A stretch of 64,000 nucleotides of DNA, taken from NCBI RefSeq assembly GCF_000226115.1, contig NC_016458.1, positions 9,343,501 through 9,407,500 on the forward strand. The letters are read 5' to 3'. The notes beneath the pieces are model-generated. The model saw only the letters and a list, made by a program, of their open reading frames with translations. It ran no database searches and was not told the DNA's origin. Positions 57,990-64,000 of the stretch are shown in pieces (positions within the stretch are counted from its first letter, which is position 1; each line of letters starts with the position of its first letter). The position numbers and the translations under genes were made by a program. Source of the DNA: Thermothielavioides terrestris NRRL 8126. Lineage: Eukaryota; Ascomycota; Sordariomycetes; Sordariales; Chaetomiaceae.

Positions 57990-58881
57990 TCACGCACCGA
58001 CGCTGAAGCCAAAGGAGCCGTCAAACACGTCCGTGACGTCGGCGTCGGGATTGGCGCGCATGCCCTTGAGCACGTCTAGCGACGGCACGGTGCCGGAGGG
58101 GAAGAAGGTGAGCAGGTTGGCGATGTCCTCGTCGGTCAGGCCGCACATCTCGTCCCAGGGGTACGCGTCGCTGACCTTGGTCATCCAGGCCATGCGCCGG
58201 GGGCCGTCGGCGGGCAGCGGGGCGACCCGGCGCAGCTCGGCGCGCAGCTGGCCGACCCGCTCGATGGCGCGGCCGGTGTCGGGCGGCAGCTTGTCGGCGA
58301 TGAAGCGGCGGATCAGGCTGGCCAGGCGCGGGCCCTTGCCGTTGGTGCTGACCATGATCTGCAGCGGGCCGTCGCGGTGCACGCTGCCGAAGTAGAAGTC
58401 GCACTCGGGCGGCACGTCGGCGATGTTGGCGGGGATGCGGCGCTGCTTGCACAGCGTCCAGATGGCGGTCGACGCGGCCGGGTCGTCGATGGCCACCAGC
58501 ACCATGTCGGCGCCGTCGAGGTCGGCCGGCTCGAAGTTGCGGTCCACGTGCGTGACCTGCTGCCGGGCCACGCGATAGGCCACCTCCGGGTTGAGGCGGG
58601 CGGCGGGCGCCACCACGGTCACGTTGGCGTCGGCATTGAGGCAGTGGAGGATGCGGCCAGCGGCGACCTGGACATAGCGAGCGATATTAGTGACGGCGGA
58701 AAAGAAGTCACACGCAGGCACTCCGGGAAGAAGTCAGGAAAAAAAATGGATAAGAAAACAAAAAAACAAAACGCACCTCGCCGCCACCGACGACCAGCAC
58801 CCGCTTGCCCTTGATCTGCCAGGCAATGATCAGGCTCCCGCCGCCCTGGACCTCGGGAAACTTCGATGATGCCTCAGCCAT
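57990..58881 (-). CDS. met8: Siroheme synthase Met8 (precorrin-2 dehydrogenase/sirohydrochlorin ferrochelatase)
   Basis: Carries out the last two steps to siroheme, the cofactor of sulfite and nitrite reductases: NAD-dependent oxidation of precorrin-2 and iron insertion. Exons are 58881-58777 and 58667-57990 (109-base intron), giving 260 residues. The upstream TTG in frame is rejected in favour of ATG 58881. The Rossmann motif VLVVGGGEVAAGRI is formed across the exon join. Further Met8 hallmarks are ANIADVPPECDFYFGS, whose Asp occupies the catalytic position known in the yeast enzyme, and MVSTNGKGPRLASLIRRFI. There is no fused methyltransferase (unlike CysG), as is usual for fungi. It is divergent from Vac1. 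Confidence 0.9.
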
Positions 58882-59334
58882 GCCTGCTTTTTCCAACTGG
58901 GCGGAAGCTGGAATGGCTCGCTGGCCGTGGTGTTGGGCGGGAGAGCAGCTTCATGGCGGTGGGAACTCCGCGGGAGAAGTGAGAGCTTCAACAAAGTGCA
59001 GCTCGTCATTGGGCGGGTGGCTTTCCCTATCAGCGCTCTGTGGTTTGTTATCGATAAGCAAGGCTGTCAATGGGATGGATGCCATTGGGTAACTGCAGGG
59101 AGCTGTCGTGGGCGACCCACAAGGGTCCCAGAATCTGGCTCCGCCAAGAACGGCGCAAGCCAACGCCGTCTCGCCGTCCTTGCAGCCTCGACTCGCCTCA
59201 TCATCCATCTCCCGCACAACGCCGCCGCCGCGGGCACCATTGCACTATGTCCATCCCCGCCGCCGTAATCCGCACACCATAGGAGCTCTGCGACGGGTGC
59301 CGGCATCCCCCTCAGCGAGCACTAGATAACGGCC
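58882..59334. other. Divergent promoter region, Met8/Vac1
   Basis: About 450 bases shared by two divergent genes. No gene is seen. Confidence 0.5.
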
Positions 59335-61529
59335 ATGTCGGGCCGCAAACTCGGCGGCGGCCGGATTCTAGGCAGCGGCAAGGGCCTGGCCCCGCCGCCG
59401 CCGCCAGGAGGTGCAACAACAGCAGCAGCACATCACCAACTCCACCACGCCCACCATGCCCCCCGATCCGCGAGCCCGTTCGCGCCGTCCGACCGCCGCG
59501 CCGTGTCCCCCGGCTCCCGCAATTCGACACCGACCTCAATCTCGCCGTCCTCGTCCAGCCCCCTGCCCGATTTCGCCCAGGACCTCACGTCCAATGTCAC
59601 TGTTGCCGGGCCATCCGCCGGCGCCTCGCCCGGGAACAAGCTGGCTTGCCCGATCTGCGAGGAGGAGATGGTAAATTGTTGCGCACGGGACTGAGAATGA
59701 GGTGGCCTTGCTCGGCTGACTGGCGCCGCAGGTAACACTGCTGCAGCTGAACCGGCATCTCGATGACGTCCACCAGGAGCTGCCCGAGGCGGCGCAGGAC
59801 GAGGTCAAGTCGTGGTTCGACAAGCAGGTCCTCAAGGCGAAACGCTTTCAGCCGCTGTCGCTGATCAACCAGAAGCTGCGTGGCCTCGACGTGTTCGAGT
59901 CGAATGAGACACCGGCCGTGGCGGTCGCCAGCGGCCCCGGCGCCCGGTCATCAGCCGAGACGGTCGTCGACCCAGAGGAGCTCGTCACCCGAAAGCATTG
60001 GCAGCGCCCGACCGGCAACGACACGTGCACCGACCCGCTGTGCGAGCGGAGGCTGGGGCCGCTCAGCGGCAGCGTCAACTGCCGGAAGTGCGGCCGCCTG
60101 TTCTGCGAGGAGCACACCATGTACCAGATGAAGCTGTCGCGGTCGGCCAACCACGAGCCCGTGCGGGGCGTGTGGTGCCGCGTGTGCGAGACGTGCTACA
60201 AGTCGAGGGAGGGCTATAACGACCACGCCGGCCTGTCCCGGGACCACACGAACGAGTTCGCGGCCACGCGGGCGAAGAAGGTGGAGCGACAGCGACTGGA
60301 GGTGCAGCGGCTGGAAAAGAGGCTAACGAAGCTGACGCGGCTGCTGGTGGAGGCGGCGCCGCCGGAGTCGGGGGCCAACTCGGCGCTGCTGTCGCCGCTC
60401 GCGGGGCAGCGGGCTCAGAGGAAGATGCTCGAGCAGTCGGTCGTGACGTGGGAAGACGACGCCTCGGTCGCTAGATGTCCGTTCTGCAAGCAGGAGTTCC
60501 GGCCCTGGACCTTCCGGCGCCATCACTGCAGGATATGCGGCCGCGTCGTGTGCGCCGACCCGGAAACCGGGTGTTCAAGCGAGGTAGGCTTGAACGTAGC
60601 AAACCGTAGGCCTTCCACCCCGCCGCATCGGAGACGAACGTTGCTGACCCGCCGCAGCGAACGCGGTCCCCTCTGCTACCGAGAAGCCCGCGCTGCCGGC
60701 CGACGGGCATGTCAGCATCGATGTGCGCATGTGCTGCGAGTGCAAAACCACCCTCTTCTCGCACCGGGACTTCGCCGAGACCATCAGGCACCGGCCGCCA
60801 GACCAGCGCGCCTACGAGACCCTCCGGCAGTTCGAGCGCGGCATCCAGATGCTGCTGCCATCGTTCCACAAATCGCTGCAGGCGCTGCAGCCGCCAGACG
60901 AAGACGCGCCCGACAGGCCGCCGCCGACGCACGCGCAGATCCAGGAGGCGGCCAAGACGCGCAAGCGGCTGACCGACGCGTTTGCCAAGTACGACCTCGC
61001 GGCGAGGCGCATCCGCGACATGAAGACGGACAGCCCGACGCAGCTGCGGCTGCAGAAAGCCATCTACGCGGCGGCCTCGGCCTTCCTGCACGCCAACCTC
61101 ATCCCGTTCAAGAGCGTGCCCGCGATGCTCAAGTCGCACAGCAGCAGCAGCAGCAGCAGCTCGTCGGGCGGCGGCCACCGGCGGCTGCTGGCGGGCGGCA
61201 CGGCGTCGCCGCTGCGCAACGGCGAGTCGGTGGCGGGCCTCGACGCCGAGACGGCCAGCCTGGGCGGCGCCAGCGAGGTCAGCAGCTCGGCGGCGGCGGC
61301 GGCGCTCGAGACGGAAGAGCGCGAGGCGCGGGAGCGGCTGGTCGTCCTGGAGGAGCAGCGCTTCATGGTGCACGAGATGCTCGGCCGCGCGCGGGCCGCG
61401 CGCCGGTTCGAGGAGGTCAGCGCGCTCGCGCGCAACCTCGAGGAGCTCGACCGCGAGATCGAGGCGTCCCGGCGGCTGGTGGCCGGCGTCGAGGAGCGCT
61501 GGGAGGGGCTCTATGCGGGCGCAGCCTGA
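59335..61529 (+). CDS. vac1: Vac1/Pep7, FYVE-domain endosomal fusion protein
   Basis: A PI3P and Rab5-GTP effector (rabenosyn relative) for Golgi-to-endosome vesicle fusion. Exons are 59335-59670, 59732-60605 and 60658-61529, giving 693 residues. A C2H2 finger spans the first join (CPICEEEM then VTLLQLNRHLDDVH, about 105-126). A first, variant FYVE-type finger follows (CTDPLCERRL, CRKCGRLFCEEH, WCRVCETCY). The second FYVE has the canonical RRHHCRICG PI3P-binding motif, with its last Cys pair (MCCECK) in exon 3. The third join uses donor 60606 (CCGTAGGC) rather than 60584, because only that keeps frame with the CTGAC..CGCAG acceptor. The C-terminal part is coiled coil with a Ser run, the presumed Rab-binding region. 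Confidence 0.88.
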
Positions 61530-62162
61530 GTTTGCTCGCGGAGATTTATTTCCTTTTTGTTTTCGAGGAGTTTGACTGGCCAAGCATTGCATGGAGTTTG
61601 GGGGTAAAAAGCCGGTTAGGGACGCTGGGGGATTGGGCGCTTATATTGGGCACGAAGATGGCCCTGGCAATGAATAGCAATTGGGCAAGGTGGCATGCCG
61701 GAGTCCTATCCAGCCCGCCATGGTCGAGACATGCGAGCATCGCGACACATCTAATACTTTGTACTTTGTAGAGAGCTCCTGGAGATCTCCATGCGACGTT
61801 GACCATGGGCAGCCACATCCAGGGTTAGGGCTGTCTCTTATCTTCAAACCCACTTCAGACTGTCATCCATACAGTGCTTTGTTCAGCCGTACTGTGGATT
61901 CATTCCGCCAACCACTCCCACAATCAAACAACCAGAATCAATCATCCCACATTTGGTTTCGCACCCGCTGGAAAGCACGAGGATTGGCCTCTCACCGATA
62001 GTCCTCTCTGTATAGCGCGAAGGATTGATTTTGATCCGGCCTTGTCATCACTTCCCGCACTTCAGGGCAGCCAGGCTTCCTCTCAACTGGATTCCGACGC
62101 GTTGACGGCTCACCCTTCAAATTCAAGCAACTTGATTCATTTACGACACTTCAAACTCCTAA
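61530..62162. other. Intergenic between Vac1 and Fta1
   Basis: About 630 bases; 3' UTR of Vac1 and promoter of the next plus-strand gene. No gene is seen. Confidence 0.5.
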
Positions 62163-63515
62163 ATGCCTCCCAGGCGGCGCCAAAGTCCCCCGCCCGACCA
62201 AGATCATCAGGAGCCACCATCACCCGGCAACAACAGCGACACCACCCAGTCCCTCGAAGAAGAAGAAGAAGAGCATGACGACGACGACGCGATCCAAGTC
62301 CCCTTCTACAACACGACCTTCTCTGCCCACCGCGTCTCGCCCCTCCACCTCGGCGCCGAGCCGCTGACCGCCCCGCGCCTACGCCTGCTCGCGCAGCGCC
62401 TGCGAGACCGCCTGGTCGGCGACGTCGTGCGCGGCGTCGAGGTCGGCAGCGTGGAGGTCGACGGGCGCGCGGGCGCGCTCGAGAGCGTCGAAATGCGCTG
62501 GGTCGGCGTCGCGGATGTGTTGGGTGTTTCCCGGGAGCAGCTGGAGGAGGAAGCGGAGGAGGGAACGGCGGAGAAGGTGACGCTGCGCCCGGGCAGCAAG
62601 GCGCTGCACGTCGCCTTGCGGTACGAGATGGCGTCGTGCACCGCGCTGTTGCTGCCGCCGCTCGAGGAGCCCCGCCGGCGCGGGGTGGATGCTGCGGCCG
62701 CGGCGTTCTCGGTCGGGGCGGCAGCACTGCAGCAGCAACAGCAGCAGTCGGTCGACGCGTCGTCGTCGTCGCGATTTCTCGCGCTCCCGCTCCTCCTCCT
62801 CCGCATGCCGGCCCCGCTGAAGACCGTCGTCAGCGACTTCCTCGCCACCACCTTCGACTGCCGCGTCAGCCCCATGCGGCTCGGCACCCGGAGCTTGGTC
62901 CACAGCTGGGAGGCCTGGATCCGGTCCGCCGGCCTCCCGTCTCGCGGCCCGCTGGCCAAAGACGTGGTGCTCACTCTGGGGTTTTACGTCCCACCGCCCA
63001 ACAGGCTGAGTGCCGCTCCGGAGCAGCGTTCTGGCGAGGACGAGGGTGCTGAGGCCGACCAGCCGCTGGGCCTCAGGTCCATCGACGTCATCATCCCGGC
63101 CGCCGAACTGCGCAAATTCGTCGCCGCCGGCAAGCGCCTGCCACAACCCCAGGACAAGCAACCGGCGTCGACCACGCCCGGCTGGGAACACGACGACAAA
63201 CAGCGACGGAGGCTGGCCGGGCGTCTGTACGAAGAGGGCTGGGAGTGGCGGGCGGCCCCGGACGCGGCGGCGCGCCAGCCGTTCACCGAGGCGCTGGCCT
63301 GCTACCTGCAGGAACACCTGGCGCTGAACCTGTTCCACCCGGGCGTGAGGGTCACCAAGGTTGCCTGCGCGGGATTTGTCATGTCGGAAACGCGGCTGAA
63401 GGTGTTTGCGCCCGGGGGCTCGGCGGACGGAGCCGAAGTAGGCTGGCGGCGCGCGGTGCTCGAGTTGCTCGCCGCGCTGGTCGACAAGGCGCAGGTTCAG
63501 ATGATCGCGGCGTGA
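62163..63515 (+). CDS. fta1: Kinetochore Sim4-complex subunit Fta1 (CENP-L)
   Basis: An inner-kinetochore protein of the constitutive centromere network; CENP-L/Fta1 pairs with CENP-N/Mis15 to contact centromeric chromatin. Intronless, 450 residues. An acidic N-terminal run (EEEEEEHDDDD) leads into the family opening VPFYNTTFSAHRVSPLHLG. Further family-like segments are LRYEMASCTALLLPPLEEP, LKTVVSDFLATTFDCRVSPM with LVHSWEAWI, and, at the C-terminus, ALNLFHPGVRVTKVACAGFVMSETRLK. A Gln run (about 188-194) and acidic or Pro-rich insertions are low complexity. The call rests on recognised motifs and overall layout, not a search. Confidence 0.75.
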   Translation: MPPRRRQSPPPDQDHQEPPSPGNNSDTTQSLEEEEEEHDDDDAIQVPFYNTTFSAHRVSPLHLGAEPLTAPRLRLLAQRLRDRLVGDVVRGVEVGSVEVDGRAGALESVEMRWVGVADVLGVSREQLEEEAEEGTAEKVTLRPGSKALHVALRYEMASCTALLLPPLEEPRRRGVDAAAAAFSVGAAALQQQQQQSVDASSSSRFLALPLLLLRMPAPLKTVVSDFLATTFDCRVSPMRLGTRSLVHSWEAWIRSAGLPSRGPLAKDVVLTLGFYVPPPNRLSAAPEQRSGEDEGAEADQPLGLRSIDVIIPAAELRKFVAAGKRLPQPQDKQPASTTPGWEHDDKQRRRLAGRLYEEGWEWRAAPDAAARQPFTEALACYLQEHLALNLFHPGVRVTKVACAGFVMSETRLKVFAPGGSADGAEVGWRRAVLELLAALVDKAQVQMIAA

Positions 63516-64000
63516 GCGTGTTGGGACGGAGTGGTTGGGGGTGCGGTGCCATGTCTCTGGGCGCAGGAGCCGGTATTCTGGCCCACATATGACAAGTAGG
63601 GTTTGAACAGGGTTGCTAGTTTGTGGCTGGTGGACAATTGCTGGACGGTTTACTCTGGTTGTCCAAGCAAGCAGTTCTAGTCTCACCTGGGCGGTGAACA
63701 AATGCACCAGTACAGGCCGAGTCACAAAGTCCTTAAAGAAAAGCAAGTTCCCCTGTCTAGACCCTCGGATTCGGGTAACATGGCGTCTGTTGCGCCTAAC
63801 AAGGCGGCATTGTGTGTTGAGTTTGGGGAGGAAGGGGGCTACCTCTTTGCCCTGTCTCTCGATGTTCAAAGAACGGACATTTAGAACACTCATCCCAAGA
63901 ACACTGAAACTGTCCTTTCATGCGACACACCCGTATATATCTACTCGCAACTCCAGAATCCCATGATGTCTCCTCAGACTCCGGTCAACAGCCCTTCTCA
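63516..64000. other. Right edge, no supported gene
   Basis: Downstream flank of Fta1. Open frames near 63613-63966 have no recognisable features. Confidence 0.5.

Noticed and set aside
1..64000. CRISPR arrays, bacterial operons, viral genes or a biosynthetic cluster
   Set aside because: The DNA is fungal nuclear. I saw no polyketide, peptide or terpene synthase, no capsid or polymerase genes, and no regularly spaced repeats.

Overview
The window is nuclear DNA of a filamentous ascomycete. The genes carry short introns (about 50-110 bases) with GT..AG ends and CTGAC/CTAAC branch sites, coding regions are strongly GC-rich, and the set includes orthologues of Medusa, Mbp1-type APSES factors, Met8, Vac1/Pep7 and Fta1 plus PTH11-type membrane proteins. 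This fits a Sordariomycete, possibly Sordariales; that placement is inference from gene content and was not tested by a search.

Region 1 to about 17,000 is mostly accessory. It holds a pantothenate/allantoate-type MFS permease (minus), a tRNA-Gln(CTG) with an intron (minus), a small secreted protein with two defensin-like cysteine domains (minus), a secreted berberine-bridge-type FAD oxidoreductase (minus), a TIR element and palindromic repeats at 9.5-10.6 kb, a PTH11-like rhodopsin-domain protein (plus), a divergent kinase-like protein running into a 27-base G tract (minus), and a BTB-domain protein (minus).

Region 17,000 to 34,476 is gene-poor. Its only clear gene is the developmental regulator Medusa (minus, 20,466-22,724). 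About 11.6 kb upstream of it has no gene I can support, and the leader of Medusa appears to be spliced.

Region 34,477 to 64,000 is denser and mostly housekeeping: an Emw1/TTC27 TPR protein, a GYF-domain protein, a DLH-like/NTF2-like fusion, a second PTH11-like receptor, a 5'-nucleotidase-family enzyme, a GNAT acetyltransferase, a LYR-motif protein, an Mbp1/Res-type APSES cell-cycle factor, Met8 (siroheme synthesis), Vac1/Pep7 (endosomal PI3P effector) and kinetochore Fta1/CENP-L. Three pairs are divergent over short shared promoters (nucleotidase/GNAT, LYR/Mbp1, Met8/Vac1).

Exon joins were worked out by hand from splice consensus and reading phase. They add up in frame for every spliced gene; one junction, in the PTH11-like gene at 45.9-47.3 kb, is doubtful. 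Family calls rest on recognised motifs, not database searches.
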